The notes: generated from the letters alone by a model not told the origin. Shown: positions 54,059 to 63,840, numbered from the stretch's first letter. The stretch is 64,000 nt of DNA from Nostoc sp. NMS2 (GCF_017115105.1 NZ_JABXKH010000059.1:1-64000); one strand, 5' to 3'. Translations and numbers: made by a program.

Positions 54059-54195
54059 AAATCGCGGCTATACAAACGAAGTCCGCCTGCGCGGACTAAC
54101 GCAAAATCAATGTTTTCAACCCGCGCAGGTGGTCACTGAGCTTGCCGAAGTACGGGTTTTGCCTGTGTAGCCGCGACTTCCAGTCGCCTGGTGCA
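54046..54195. mobile_element. MITE of the GGCGATTAGAAATCGCGGC family (copy 3), carrying a 23-nt insertion
   Basis: The ends TAGCGATTAGAAATCGCGGC and (reverse of the right end) GGCGACTGGAAGTCGCGGCT are inverted. Compared with copy 2, the hairpin GCGCAGG/CGGG is split at 54130-54152 by TGGTCACTGAGCTTGCCGAA-GTA, which is the small repeat also found at 17-39 and 20641-20663. The element overlaps the end of crtD. Confidence 0.8.
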
Positions 54196-54319
54196 AGATA
54201 TAAGTCAATTACCAATAATCGAAAAGTCCTCCTTCCTTGGCTGGCAAGTCATACTTATAACCGATGGCAAACAGGACACAAAACTGATGAAATAAGGTTA
54301 GTGTTGCTAATCTGGAGTA

Positions 54320-55426
54320 ATGACAGATAGAGTTTTAATTCTTGGTGGACGGGGGCGGATTGGTAGCAGTGTTGCTCAGGATATAGCTACCCATACGCAG
54401 GCTAAAATTACAATTACTGGACGTTCTGCGGAGTTTGGTAGGGCTGTTAGCTTGTCTTCAGGAGGACAAGTGCAGTTTTTGGTATTGGACTTGGTAGAGG
54501 TTGACAAGTTGCGAGATGCGATCGCAAACTCTAACTTAGTCATCCATTGTGCTGGGCCATTTCACTATCGAGATACTAATGTTCTCGAAACCTGTATTGC
54601 TGAAGGCGTTAATTATGTAGATGTCAGCGACCATCGTTCCTATACCAGCAAAGCTCTAAATTTTCATGAACAAGCTGCTGCTGCTGGTGTGACAGCAATT
54701 ATTAATACTGGCATTTTTCCTGGTATTTCTAACAGCATGGTACGTCAAGGTGTTGAACAATTTGATAAACCAGAAAAGATCCATTTAAGTTATTTAGTTT
54801 CGGGTTCTGGTGGTGCTGGCATTACAGTCATGCGGACAACTTTTTTAGGATTGCAGTATCCTTTTGAGGCTTGGATAGATGGAAAATGGGAGATAATCAA
54901 GCCTTATAGCGAAAGAGAAATAGTTGAGTTTCCATCCCCATATCAACGCAGTGGAGTTTACTGGTTTGATATGCCAGAAACCTTTACATTGCCCAAGGCT
55001 TTCCCATCAGTAAAAACTGTAATTACTAAGTTTGGCTCTGTTCCCGATTTTTACAATCACCTAACTTGGATTGCGGCACACGTTTTCCCTAAATGGTTAA
55101 TGCAGCGTCGTTACATGATTGAATTTCTGTCTCATGTCAGCCATTCGATGACAGATGTCACTAATAATTTTAGTGGGATTGGGGTAGCAGTTCGTTCAGA
55201 AGTTACAGGACAAAAAAATGGTAAAACTGCCGTTTATTGTTCAACTGTAGTGCATGAAAATACAGCGATAGCTTCTGGTTGTGGCACAGGTAGTATTGCC
55301 CAATTGTTGCTAGAAGGTAAACTCAAGAAACCAGGTGTTTTTCCTGTGGAAGAAGCACTGCCAACAGATTTATTTGAAGAAGCAATGCAAAGTCGAGGAA
55401 TTAAAGTTGCTCATAATTGGTTATAA
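54320..55426 (+). CDS. Saccharopine dehydrogenase-like NAD(P)-binding protein
   Basis: This 368-residue protein has an N-terminal Rossmann fold (RVLILGGRGRIGSSVAQDIA) and the family features VIHCAGPFHYRDTNVLETCI, GVNYVDVSDHRSYTSKAL and INTGIFPGISNSMV. It belongs to the saccharopine dehydrogenase-like superfamily, which includes lysine-pathway enzymes and trans-acting enoyl or carotenoid reductases. The exact substrate is unknown. It stands downstream of crtD but with 260 bp between, so a shared pathway is only a possibility. Confidence 0.8.
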   Translation: MTDRVLILGGRGRIGSSVAQDIATHTQAKITITGRSAEFGRAVSLSSGGQVQFLVLDLVEVDKLRDAIANSNLVIHCAGPFHYRDTNVLETCIAEGVNYVDVSDHRSYTSKALNFHEQAAAAGVTAIINTGIFPGISNSMVRQGVEQFDKPEKIHLSYLVSGSGGAGITVMRTTFLGLQYPFEAWIDGKWEIIKPYSEREIVEFPSPYQRSGVYWFDMPETFTLPKAFPSVKTVITKFGSVPDFYNHLTWIAAHVFPKWLMQRRYMIEFLSHVSHSMTDVTNNFSGIGVAVRSEVTGQKNGKTAVYCSTVVHENTAIASGCGTGSIAQLLLEGKLKKPGVFPVEEALPTDLFEEAMQSRGIKVAHNWL

Positions 55427-55600
55427 GAGATTTCCAAGAGTGGGCAACATGAGCTTAACTGAACTATAGGTAAAAATTAATATACCCTGCGGTAGAAGGA
55501 AGAAATGTACCTAAACACTTAGGATGCCTGTGAGCCTTAAATATTGAATGTATTTATACATGACCAACGGCTCATCAGAGAAAACTAGGAGTGCTATTCC

Positions 55601-55987
55601 ATGCAAAAAATTCTATTAACTTTAAAACAAGCGTTACGTTCAAGCTTTTTAATTGTTTGTTTGATGGTTTCCATCAGCTTGTCAGGTTCATTTCTTTTCG
55701 TTCAGCAAGCTAATGCAACTACACTTGAAGAATTGAAACTAATACCTCCAGATTATAAACCAAATTCTGAAGAAGAAATTAATCGCGCTAACGAATATGA
55801 CCCAGGTGTTGGCGTTCAAGAAGAAGAACGAGAAGAAGCTTATGAGCAAGCGATAAAAGATTCAAAGAATCTTAATACTATAGAGAAGACTTACGAAAGG
55901 AATTTGAAGGCTGAACAAGAACAAAATCCCCCAGAAAGTTTTGGTGAAAAAGCTAAAGAAGTTATTGAAAAGGTGACAGGTAAATAG
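55601..55987 (+). CDS. Exported small hypothetical protein
   Basis: This 128-residue protein has a signal peptide (SSFLIVCLMVSISLSGSFLF to ANA, cleavage near residue 40) and then an acidic, helical region with EEEREEAYEQAIKDSKN and QNPPESFGEKAKEVIEKVTG. A good AGGAG site lies upstream of the ATG. It resembles small exported stress-type proteins of cyanobacteria, but I cannot assign a function. Confidence 0.7.
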   Translation: MQKILLTLKQALRSSFLIVCLMVSISLSGSFLFVQQANATTLEELKLIPPDYKPNSEEEINRANEYDPGVGVQEEEREEAYEQAIKDSKNLNTIEKTYERNLKAEQEQNPPESFGEKAKEVIEKVTGK

Positions 55988-55989
55988 AG

Positions 55990-56229
55990 AATATAGACCT
56001 AACCCTCTCTTTGGAGGCTACGATGTACGCTGTATACACAAGTCTGAAATAGCTTAACCAAGACCCCTCCCTAACCCTCCCCTTATAAAGGGGAAGGAAC
56101 TAGATTTCTTATTTCCCCCAAAGATATAGCTTTTCCTAATTAAATGAGGTACTTCATAGGCTCCTATCGAAGAGCGGGGAGGGGGTTGGGGGTGGGGTTT
56201 TTGTACCTCACTCAACTGGGAACCGCTAT
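55990..56229. repeat. Composite MITE remnants (ATAGCGGTTCTCA and CTACGGTGTAC families)
   Basis: GGCTACGATGTACGCTGTATACACA at 56012-56036 is an end of the CTACGG family and GGAACCGCTAT at 56219-56229 is an end of the ATAGCGGTTC family. CCCTCCCTAACCCTCCCC pairs with GGGGAGGGGGTTGGGGG between them. Confidence 0.55.
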
Positions 56230-56247
56230 AAATAAGGGGGGTAACTT

Positions 56248-57546
56248 TTATTCAAATTCATCAATTGTGGCGGGAGGAGTAGTCTTTTTATGATTAGCAA
56301 AATTGCGCTCATACCACTTCATTAATGGAGTTGAACTAATGCCATGAATAATTACAGAAGCTACAATAGTGGTGTAAGTTATCCAAGCAATTTGTTCGCC
56401 AGCTTCACCTTTTAAGCCATTACCAAAAGCATAGGCGAGATAATATAAAGAACCGACACCGCGAATACCAAACCATCCAAATAACCAACGAGTTCCTGGG
56501 TGAAGGGTTCGGCGGTGTGAGTCTAGAGGACGTTTACCTATGGTGCTAATCCAAACTCCTACAGGTCTAATTATCAAGAATAATAAAATTATGACTAACA
56601 AAGATTGCATAGCATAATTGAGTATTGGCTGTAATAACAATATTGAACCCAATAGTAAAATTGTTCCAACTTCCAGCAGCTTTTCAACTTGCTCAATAAA
56701 TTCCAACTGTGCTAGCGGTTTTTCAGGATTTCTGTAACTGCGCTGGACAACTAATCCAGCAACAAATACTGCCAAAAATCCATAGCCATTCACCATTTCT
56801 GTTAAGGAATAAGTTATAAGAATTGTGCTGATAGCAATAAAATCTTCCATTAACTCATCGGCGGGACGGCGTTTTTGAATTTTCTCTTCAATCCAAACTA
56901 TAGATTTGGCAACAACAATCCCCATAATAATACCAACTGCGATCGCCCAAATTAAATCAACTGCAATCCACTGTTTAAACCAGTTACTCCAGTTGTCATC
57001 TTTTAACGCATGAAGACCAAAATAAACGAAGGGGAAAGCTAAAGCATCATTTAATCCACCTTCAGAAGTTAAACCAAATCTCAACTCATCTTGGTCATTT
57101 ATATCAGTTAGTTGTACTTCTGATGCTAATACCGGATCGGTAGGTGCAAGAATTGCTCCTAATAAAATTGCTTCTCCCCAATTCATCCCTAAAAACAATT
57201 TACCCACAACAGCCAAAGCAAAAATTGAAATTGGCATCAAAAATACAATCAATCGCACCGTAATATCCCAAGACTTCAACCTTAGAGGACGAACAATTCT
57301 TAAGCCGCAGCTAAACACAGAAATAATTACTACAAGTTCTGTTATTCTTTTCAGTACTTCAGCATTAAAAACTTCATCTCGACGTAATTGAATCAGTCCA
57401 AAGACGTAAGGGCCAAGAACAATACCAACTATTAGGTAGATAATGGCAAAAGAAAGAGGTAGGCGAGCAATCCAACCTGACCCTAATGTTACCATTAGCA
57501 AAAGTAGACCAATCACCAATAGGTCAATAATATAGATATCTACCAT
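56248..57546 (-). CDS. CPA1-type cation:proton antiporter (NhaP-like)
   Basis: This 432-residue protein has about 12-13 membrane segments. The transport core is visible in LLGAILAPTDPVLASEVQL (the conserved TDP motif) and SEGGLNDALAFPFVYFG (the ND pair that binds the ion). The C-terminal tail is short and polar. It probably exchanges Na+ or K+ for H+ across the plasma membrane and helps with salt and pH balance. It stands alone. Confidence 0.9.
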   Translation of the reverse strand: MVDIYIIDLLVIGLLLLMVTLGSGWIARLPLSFAIIYLIVGIVLGPYVFGLIQLRRDEVFNAEVLKRITELVVIISVFSCGLRIVRPLRLKSWDITVRLIVFLMPISIFALAVVGKLFLGMNWGEAILLGAILAPTDPVLASEVQLTDINDQDELRFGLTSEGGLNDALAFPFVYFGLHALKDDNWSNWFKQWIAVDLIWAIAVGIIMGIVVAKSIVWIEEKIQKRRPADELMEDFIAISTILITYSLTEMVNGYGFLAVFVAGLVVQRSYRNPEKPLAQLEFIEQVEKLLEVGTILLLGSILLLQPILNYAMQSLLVIILLFLIIRPVGVWISTIGKRPLDSHRRTLHPGTRWLFGWFGIRGVGSLYYLAYAFGNGLKGEAGEQIAWITYTTIVASVIIHGISSTPLMKWYERNFANHKKTTPPATIDEFE

Positions 57547-57888
57547 ATAGCGATTTGTATAAAATTAGGCGTTACTTTGTAAGCTTAATTGCAATGCTTT
57601 TTTATTAGTATTACCTATAGGCAGATTTTCTGAAATTAAAGATTAGAGATTCAGACGCTTCAAAGTCTCTCTCCAATTCGGCTACGGTGTACGCACAAAT
57701 CGAAAAACCTGCTCTACTATTAGATTTAATTTGGTAGGGTGCGTTGGGACTAAAGTCCATAACGCACCGAACACAATCGGATGTAGCACGCGAATATTAT
57801 AGCAGCACAACAGGTGTACTACTATGAGTGGTGTATCTACACTACTTTCTCACCCAGACATCACCATTTTTAGTACAAATATACTATA
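57547..57888. other. Intergenic region with repeat ends and a hairpin
   Basis: It contains a CTACGGTGTACGCACA MITE end near 57680 and the hairpin GGTGCGTTGGGACTAAAGTCCATAACGCACC-type repeat at 57738-57768 (described by its arms GGTGCGTT and AACGCACC). TATAAT at 57885-57890 overlaps the next ATG. Confidence 0.55.
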
Positions 57889-58242
57889 ATGTATATAGCG
57901 TCCACAAAGCCTAATGAAATGCCTAACGGCTGTGTGAAAACCTTCTGGAAGATGGATTCAAGGGTTAGTTCGATGATGAAGCATTATATTCTCAACCTCA
58001 ATCCGACTGCCAAGCATGAATGGGATCGGTGTATTCTACGCGATCCGTTGACTGCCAAACGCCCAGACATTGCTAAACTAATTGCTGAAGCGGTTGGTGC
58101 TGATACGGGTAGTTATTTGGTGAGCGTGAATATCGAAGTTCAAGTTTTGCAGCAAGCCGCAGTCCCTCAAGCAGAACAACTCTCGCTGTCGTTTCCAGAG
58201 GTGAGTGTGCCGTCACAACCACAACTGCGAGAAGCGGCTTGA
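57889..58242 (+). CDS. Hypothetical protein
   Basis: This frame of 117 codons starts MYIASTKPNEMPNGCVKTFW and contains MMKHYILNLNPTAKHEWDRC, DPLTAKRPDIAKLIAEAVG and a Gln-rich C-terminus. TATAAT overlaps the first ATG, so the transcript may start after it and the true start may be the double Met at 57973-57978. No family recognised. It is likely cytoplasmic. Confidence 0.5.
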   Translation: MYIASTKPNEMPNGCVKTFWKMDSRVSSMMKHYILNLNPTAKHEWDRCILRDPLTAKRPDIAKLIAEAVGADTGSYLVSVNIEVQVLQQAAVPQAEQLSLSFPEVSVPSQPQLREAA

Positions 58243-58332
58243 TGCGATCGCTTGAAACACCTGCATAATTAATAATTATTTGTATATTTGTAGGGGATCT
58301 TGGCCAAGATCCCCTAATTCTGCCACAGCATA

Positions 58333-59472
58333 CTAGAATCTTTGAGACAGCAGTTGAGCAATTTGCTGATTAATAGTTGCAACATCAAAACGCCGACTAG
58401 CCGAAGTCCTGGCATTATTGGCTATAGTTGCAGTTATTTCCGTCTCCTGAAGACAGGTGATAATCACCTGTGCAAGTTCTTGGGGTTCTCCTGGTGTCAC
58501 TAAAAAACCATTAAGTCCGTGTTCTACCAATTCCATCACACCCCCAGCTTTTGCCGCAACTACAGGTTTTCCACATAGCATTGCTTCTACAATCACTCTA
58601 CCAAAGGGTTCTGGAGAAGTAGAAGTATGTGCCACCAAGTCACAAGTTGCCATTAACTGGGGAATATCTGAACGAAATCCTAAAAATTTGACGCGGTTTT
58701 CTAGTTCCAAATCAGCAACTTGTTGCTGTAATTGTTTGACATAATCTTGTTCGCCAAATAGTGCATCCCCCACTAAAATTACTGTCACCTCTTGCGGACA
58801 TTTGGCAATGGCATCAATTAAAATATGCTGTCCTTTCCAAGGTGCAAGACGGCTAAAGTGTCCGACTACAAATTTTCCTTGCAATCCTAACTCTTGCTGC
58901 AATTTATTAATTTCAGACTCATTAGTTCGGTAAATTTTTGGATCAAATCCGTTATAGACAACTTCGATGATATCTGAGCGTCCTCCTGCTTGGATAAAAG
59001 CTGTTTTACTAGCTTGGGAATTAGCAATTACCAATGAGGCACAACGATTAGCTAAGTTAATCGCAATGCGAAGATTAGTTTGGCTAAAATGTTCTATGGA
59101 AAGAATGTCATGTAAATGATAAACCAGAGGACGACGACTAAAAAAACTTGCTAATGCTCCGACAACTAATGCTTTTTGGGTATTGGCATAAATTAAATCG
59201 TATTCACGCACTTTTTTAATTACTTTAGTAATCAAAGGTGCAAGTTGTCTCAAACTCTTTAATCCTTGCACCAAACTACTTTCTTTGCGAACTTGGATTG
59301 TTTGAGTTGTGAGAACTTCTACTGGGATATGATTTTGCTCTAGTAAATCTTTAAATGCCCCATCTGCGAATAAACCTACTAAAGCGCGATGGGAGTATGG
59401 TTTAGCAATATCTATTAAACATAATTCTGCACCGCCTGGTTTACCACTTTGGTCTAGGAAAAAAATTCTCAT
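58333..59472 (-). CDS. Glycosyltransferase family 4 (first of a pair)
   Basis: This 379-residue GT-B enzyme has MRIFFLDQSGKPGGAELCLI at its N-terminus (Gly-rich acceptor loop), LIYANTQKALVVGALASFF, and in the donor half VVGHFSRLAPWKGQ and the EX7E motif EPFGRVIVE. It is on the same strand as another GT4 gene 78 nt upstream (59551-60720); together they look like a polysaccharide or glycolipid assembly unit. The sugar is unknown. Confidence 0.85.
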   Translation of the reverse strand: MRIFFLDQSGKPGGAELCLIDIAKPYSHRALVGLFADGAFKDLLEQNHIPVEVLTTQTIQVRKESSLVQGLKSLRQLAPLITKVIKKVREYDLIYANTQKALVVGALASFFSRRPLVYHLHDILSIEHFSQTNLRIAINLANRCASLVIANSQASKTAFIQAGGRSDIIEVVYNGFDPKIYRTNESEINKLQQELGLQGKFVVGHFSRLAPWKGQHILIDAIAKCPQEVTVILVGDALFGEQDYVKQLQQQVADLELENRVKFLGFRSDIPQLMATCDLVAHTSTSPEPFGRVIVEAMLCGKPVVAAKAGGVMELVEHGLNGFLVTPGEPQELAQVIITCLQETEITATIANNARTSASRRFDVATINQQIAQLLSQRF

Positions 59473-59550
59473 AAAACTTCCTTGTAATACAATACGGTTC
59501 AGACGCGATAAATCGCGTCTCTACAAAGCAATTTTCGCGTCTCTATTTCA
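59473..59550. repeat. Short palindromic repeat between the two GT4 genes
   Basis: GACGCGATAAATCGCGTCTC at about 59503-59522 is a near-perfect palindrome, followed by a second GCGTCTCT unit. ATACGGTTCAG precedes it, similar to the end of the MITE at 9025-9141. Confidence 0.5.
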
Positions 59551-60720
59551 TTAATTTAATAGAACATTCCGTACTTGCTGGGCGATTTGATTCCAGTCAT
59601 AATGTGTAACAGCATAATGGCGACAGGATTCTCGTGAAGGTATGGGGATGTTTCCCAGTAGTGCTTGTTCTAATTTTTCGGCAATAGCTGATGCTTCGAT
59701 GGAAGTAGTAATTAAATCGGGTGAAAATTCTGTTAGAATTTCTGGCATTCCCCCAACTGGGGTACATAAAACAGGAGTACCACACGCTAAAGATTCGACT
59801 ATTACTAATCCAAATCCTTCAAAAGATTGACTAGGCATTATAGTCAATTCCGCAGCTTGATAAGCTATAGGTAATTGCTCATCAGGGAGAAACCCTAAAA
59901 ATTTAACGTTGTCATCTAATCCTAATTCTGTAGCCTGTTGTTGTAGTGCAGCTTGGATGTGACCACGACCTGCGATCGCTAGCCAAACATCTGGTATTCT
60001 GGGCTTAATTATAGCCAAAGCCTGCAATAATTTGTCAACCCCCGTTCGATGTACTAAGCGGCGCGATGTAAATATTATCCGGCGATTATTTGGCCAGCAT
60101 AGCTGTTTACAAGCATCTTGGCGTGATAAATTTGGTTGAAAGCAATTAATATCAACTCCACCAGGAATAATATTAATTTTGCTCCACGGTACTTGATATT
60201 TTTGATGTAAAATATTGCCAAATGCTTTGCTTAAAACAATGAAGCGATCGCAGCGATTATAAGTATTCTTTTCTATTAGCTGATGCTTAATCAAAAGACT
60301 GAGGTTCTTATTAACTACCTCTTGCTGACTCTCAGAAGCCCAAGGGCCATGAAAGTTAAAAGTAACTGGTACTCCCTTTGGTAAAATATCTAAAATAGGA
60401 AAGCTATACAATGCAAAGTGGAGATTAATAGCATCTGGTTTGTTTGTTCTGGTTTTCTGAAAGTTAGTGCGAATAGACCATAATCTTTGCCAAATAGCAC
60501 TATCAGGAGAAGCTAAATTAGTCAGCTTAATCGGCGAATTTACTTCAGTTTCTGGTAGACCTACTCCACACAATTCAATCTGGTCTTTATTTGCTGCTAA
60601 TTTATGAGTTAATTCATAAACATACCTTTCCAATCCTCCGGGAGTTTTGGGAAACCAGCCTAATCCCAATGTGAGAATAGATGCAGATGATAAAGCTAAA
60701 TTTTCTGGTTTATTTTTCAC
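59551..60720 (-). CDS. Glycosyltransferase family 4 (second of a pair)
   Basis: This 389-residue enzyme is started here at the GTG at 60720, because TAGGAGA lies 9 nt upstream and family similarity begins at about ILTLGLGWFPKTPGGLERYV. A longer GTG-start frame (to 60774) would extend into a MITE and adds unlike sequence. Motifs include INLHFALYSFPIL, NFHGPWASESQ, FTSRRLVHRTGVD and the EX7E EGFGLVIVE. It is the first gene of the two-gene GT4 unit. Confidence 0.85.
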   Translation of the reverse strand: MKNKPENLALSSASILTLGLGWFPKTPGGLERYVYELTHKLAANKDQIELCGVGLPETEVNSPIKLTNLASPDSAIWQRLWSIRTNFQKTRTNKPDAINLHFALYSFPILDILPKGVPVTFNFHGPWASESQQEVVNKNLSLLIKHQLIEKNTYNRCDRFIVLSKAFGNILHQKYQVPWSKINIIPGGVDINCFQPNLSRQDACKQLCWPNNRRIIFTSRRLVHRTGVDKLLQALAIIKPRIPDVWLAIAGRGHIQAALQQQATELGLDDNVKFLGFLPDEQLPIAYQAAELTIMPSQSFEGFGLVIVESLACGTPVLCTPVGGMPEILTEFSPDLITTSIEASAIAEKLEQALLGNIPIPSRESCRHYAVTHYDWNQIAQQVRNVLLN

Positions 60721-60763
60721 TAATATGTCTCCTATAAATATATTAAAACAGTAGGGATGTACC

Positions 60764-60907
60764 TGACTTTTCACGTCATGTGGAAAAGCCTACGAAAAAC
60801 CTAACCCCCTAACCCCCTTCCCGATGCGGGAAGGGGGAAAATTCAAAGTCTCTCTCCTAGAAGGAGAGAGATTTAGAGAGAGGTTTTCCAGATACCGTGA
60901 AAAGTCA
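60764..60907. mobile_element. 144-bp MITE of the TGACTTTTCACG family (complete copy)
   Basis: The left end TGACTTTTCACGTCATGTGG and the reverse complement of the right end TGACTTTTCACGGTATCTGG are imperfect inverted repeats of about 26 bp. The interior has CCCCCTTCCCGATGCGGGAA and CTCTCTCC/GGAGAGAG pairs. A truncated copy lies at 25855-25967. No coding capacity. Confidence 0.8.
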
Positions 60908-61368
60908 AAGATATACAACTGTAAGTCCCTACAGTATGTTCCAAAGATGAATCAATAGAATTTCTAAATCCACATTCCCAATAAGACTTTTATATAGAAC
61001 ACCAATTTATAAACTATTTATATGTCAACGTCAACAATGGATAAAAGCTTGTGTTTTTATTAACTACATAATACAGACTAAGATATATATGATACTTCTC
61101 AATTGACAAAGGTAAATACTAGGTAGAGAGAGCCAAAAATAACTATCAATTAATAATTAGAGAAATATAATGTATTAATGTTTACCGTTTTTACCTACCA
61201 ACAAGTAGCCATTGATACCTTAAATAAAGTTTTAGAGATATTGGCTGAAAAATAATAAAATGATTTTTGTAAAGATAATGTAAAACTATCGCTTATTTAT
61301 AATAATTATATTTTTTACTGATTTTGCAAAAAATGATTGTATATAAATAATTAAAAGCTGAAAAATAT
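60908..61368. other. AT-rich intergenic region
   Basis: No gene, long hairpin or recognisable RNA. Very AT-rich between 61200 and 61368; probably the promoter region of the next gene. Confidence 0.5.
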
Positions 61369-63666
61369 ATGAGAAATAAATTAATGACGAAGTTAGAAGA
61401 ACTCCGTCACAAGCTTAATCAGCACATCAAAAAATTATCTAAACTTAGATATCTACAAAGAAGTAAAACTTTCAACTTTTTACTCAGTCTGACTGTTGGA
61501 GTCATTGTTACTACCCTTGGAATTACAACAGACTGGGCAACAACGGAAACACCCACTATTACATACAAAACATCGGGGACAAGTAATTCTATTGGCAATA
61601 CAAATCTGCTGGTACAAAACAATACTGAAACACCCACACTTACATACAAAACATCGTGGATAGGTAACACCATTGGCAGTGGAAATCTGCGAATACAAAA
61701 CAATATTGAGGCAATGTATGTTGCTCCTGATGGCACAGTTTATACCAACAGCCATTGGGATGAGGCAGGAATGGAGGCAGCTATATATAAAGATGGTAAG
61801 GTTATTGGTGCTATTGGGGATACTCACGGCTGGAGTCGTGGAGGTGGCATCGCTGTAACAGCAAATAGTAAATATATTTACCTTGCCATGACTCAGGGAT
61901 CGAAGGGCAAAACTGATGAAGATTATCCTCCTGAAAGTACAACTTGGCATTGCGTTAGACGCTATGACTTATCGGGAAAACCTGCACCGTTTCCTAATGG
62001 GCGTGGCTGGGATAAAAGTATGTTAATTACCAGTACTAAAAGTGAAGTCACTGGATTAGCAACAGTAGGAAGCGAGTTGTATGTGAGTGATTTTGCTGCT
62101 AACCGCATTCGTGTCTATGATACTGATACGATGAAGGAAGTACGCAGTTTTACCTTTGCCAATCCAGGTGCAATAACTGTTGATTCACAAAAAAATCTGT
62201 GGATTATTCAAAGTAAAAATGGTAGTAAACCTGCTAAAATTTTACATTATTCCCAGAGTGGAAAGCAATTGCCCCAACAGATTGCAGATATCGTTGAACC
62301 AACTGCGATCGCAATTAATCATCAAAGTAAGCTGTTAGTAGCAGAAAATGGCCCGCGTCAGCAAATATTGATTTATGACATCAAAGATCAGCCAGTGCAG
62401 GTGGGTAGTTTTGGTTCTAAGGGTGGTATCTATACAGGAGTTGCTGGTGAAGTTCAAGATTTGAAACTTTACGGGCTTACCGGAGTCGGTGCAGACGCTT
62501 CAGGTAATATCTATATAAATAGTAATGGTTTCAACAAATCGGGAACAGATTTGCGGAAATTTTCGCCATCGGGAAAACTAATATGGCGATCGCTAGGATT
62601 AATATTCGTCGATAATGCAGATGCCGATCCCAAAACTGATGGTGTAGATTTATTCACCAAACAAGAACACTATCTCATGGATTACAGTAAGCCTGCTGGT
62701 AAGCAATGGACTTACAAAGCCTATACCTTAAATCCTTTCAAATATCCTCAAGATCCCCGTCTGCATACATCACCCGATGGAACCTTTGTTCGCCGCATCC
62801 AAGGAAAGCCGTTTTTGTTCCTCACAGATATGTATAACAGCTTCCTGCAAATATATCGTTTTAATCCAGGCACAGATGGGAAAGTTGCCATTCCAGCCGG
62901 AATGTTTGTCGGTAGTAATGGCGCAGATAAACCATTTCTCGCCGGAAATTGGCCACCATATCAACCACAAAAAGGTGAGTGGATCTGGCGCGATCGCAAC
63001 GGTAATGGCAAATTTGAAAATAACGAATATGATACCAGCAAAGATTATCCCTATATCGGCGGCTGGTGGGTAGACAGCAAAGGAGATGTTTGGAAAGCTT
63101 TGCGAACAGAAGATGGAATTCGCCACTATCCTTTACAAGGAATAGATGCCAAAGGCAACCCCATCTACAACTATAGTTCGATGGAAAAGCAAACTACTCC
63201 CAGCATATTTAAAGACTTGCGGCGGATCGAATATTTCCCCGAAACAGATACTATGTATTTGTCAGGCTTCACAGTAGATCATCCTGCATTCGGTGATGAT
63301 ACTGGAGTTGTTGGATCTGAAATTGCCCGTTTTGACAATTGGAGTAAAGGTAATCGTACTCCCCGTTGGCGAATTGTGATTCCTTATGACACCACCGGCA
63401 AACGCGAAGTGTCTACAGCAGCCATGAGTGTGGCGGGAGATCGTGTATTTGCAGTGACAGTCAAAACCGCAGAGGTATATGTCTACAATGCCAAGACGGG
63501 AGCGCAAGTACAACAGTTAAAACCAGGCCCAGAAGTTGGCAGCGAAAGCGGCTGGATTGATATACCTTATGGTATCCGCGCATTTCTTTGTTCAAATGGC
63601 GAGTATCTGGTATTTGTAGAAGAAAATTGGAAAGGAAAAGTGATTATGTATCGGCTGGCGAGTTAA
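61369..63666 (+). CDS. Exported beta-propeller protein with N-terminal duplicated segment
   Basis: This 765-residue protein has a membrane or signal segment (FLLSLTVGVIVTTLGITT, about residues 37-54) after a basic N-terminus, so it is exported or anchored. Two 27-29 residue repeats follow: ETPTITYKTSGTSNSIGNTN-type and ETPTLTYKTSWIGNTIGSGN-type. The rest has NHL/SMP-30-like blades (for example GLATVGSELYVSDFAANRIR, VYDTDTM, GAITVDSQKNLWII, GVGADASGNIYINSNG). An EF-hand-like DRNGNGKFENNEY near residue 540 could bind Ca. No catalytic motif is visible. ATG at 61369 or the one 5 codons later is the start. Confidence 0.6.
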   Translation: MRNKLMTKLEELRHKLNQHIKKLSKLRYLQRSKTFNFLLSLTVGVIVTTLGITTDWATTETPTITYKTSGTSNSIGNTNLLVQNNTETPTLTYKTSWIGNTIGSGNLRIQNNIEAMYVAPDGTVYTNSHWDEAGMEAAIYKDGKVIGAIGDTHGWSRGGGIAVTANSKYIYLAMTQGSKGKTDEDYPPESTTWHCVRRYDLSGKPAPFPNGRGWDKSMLITSTKSEVTGLATVGSELYVSDFAANRIRVYDTDTMKEVRSFTFANPGAITVDSQKNLWIIQSKNGSKPAKILHYSQSGKQLPQQIADIVEPTAIAINHQSKLLVAENGPRQQILIYDIKDQPVQVGSFGSKGGIYTGVAGEVQDLKLYGLTGVGADASGNIYINSNGFNKSGTDLRKFSPSGKLIWRSLGLIFVDNADADPKTDGVDLFTKQEHYLMDYSKPAGKQWTYKAYTLNPFKYPQDPRLHTSPDGTFVRRIQGKPFLFLTDMYNSFLQIYRFNPGTDGKVAIPAGMFVGSNGADKPFLAGNWPPYQPQKGEWIWRDRNGNGKFENNEYDTSKDYPYIGGWWVDSKGDVWKALRTEDGIRHYPLQGIDAKGNPIYNYSSMEKQTTPSIFKDLRRIEYFPETDTMYLSGFTVDHPAFGDDTGVVGSEIARFDNWSKGNRTPRWRIVIPYDTTGKREVSTAAMSVAGDRVFAVTVKTAEVYVYNAKTGAQVQQLKPGPEVGSESGWIDIPYGIRAFLCSNGEYLVFVEENWKGKVIMYRLAS

Positions 63667-63717
63667 GTATTTACAGTAGTTACAACATAGCCTTGATTCT
63701 AAGCTTAACCAAGCCGC

Positions 63718-63751
63718 AGATCCCCGACTTTGTAAAAGTTGTCGGGGATCT
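63718..63751 (+). terminator. Hairpin terminator after the propeller gene
   Basis: AGATCCCCGAC pairs with GTCGGGGATCT around a 12-nt loop, starting 52 nt after the stop codon at 63666. A short T-rich stretch follows. Confidence 0.7.
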
Positions 63752-63840
63752 TGTTTCTGCACGTTTGATTCAGGATTGCTGCTATATGTACAAGAATATG
63801 TGATTAAATGTATCGCAGATTTAATCACATAGAATGCTCC

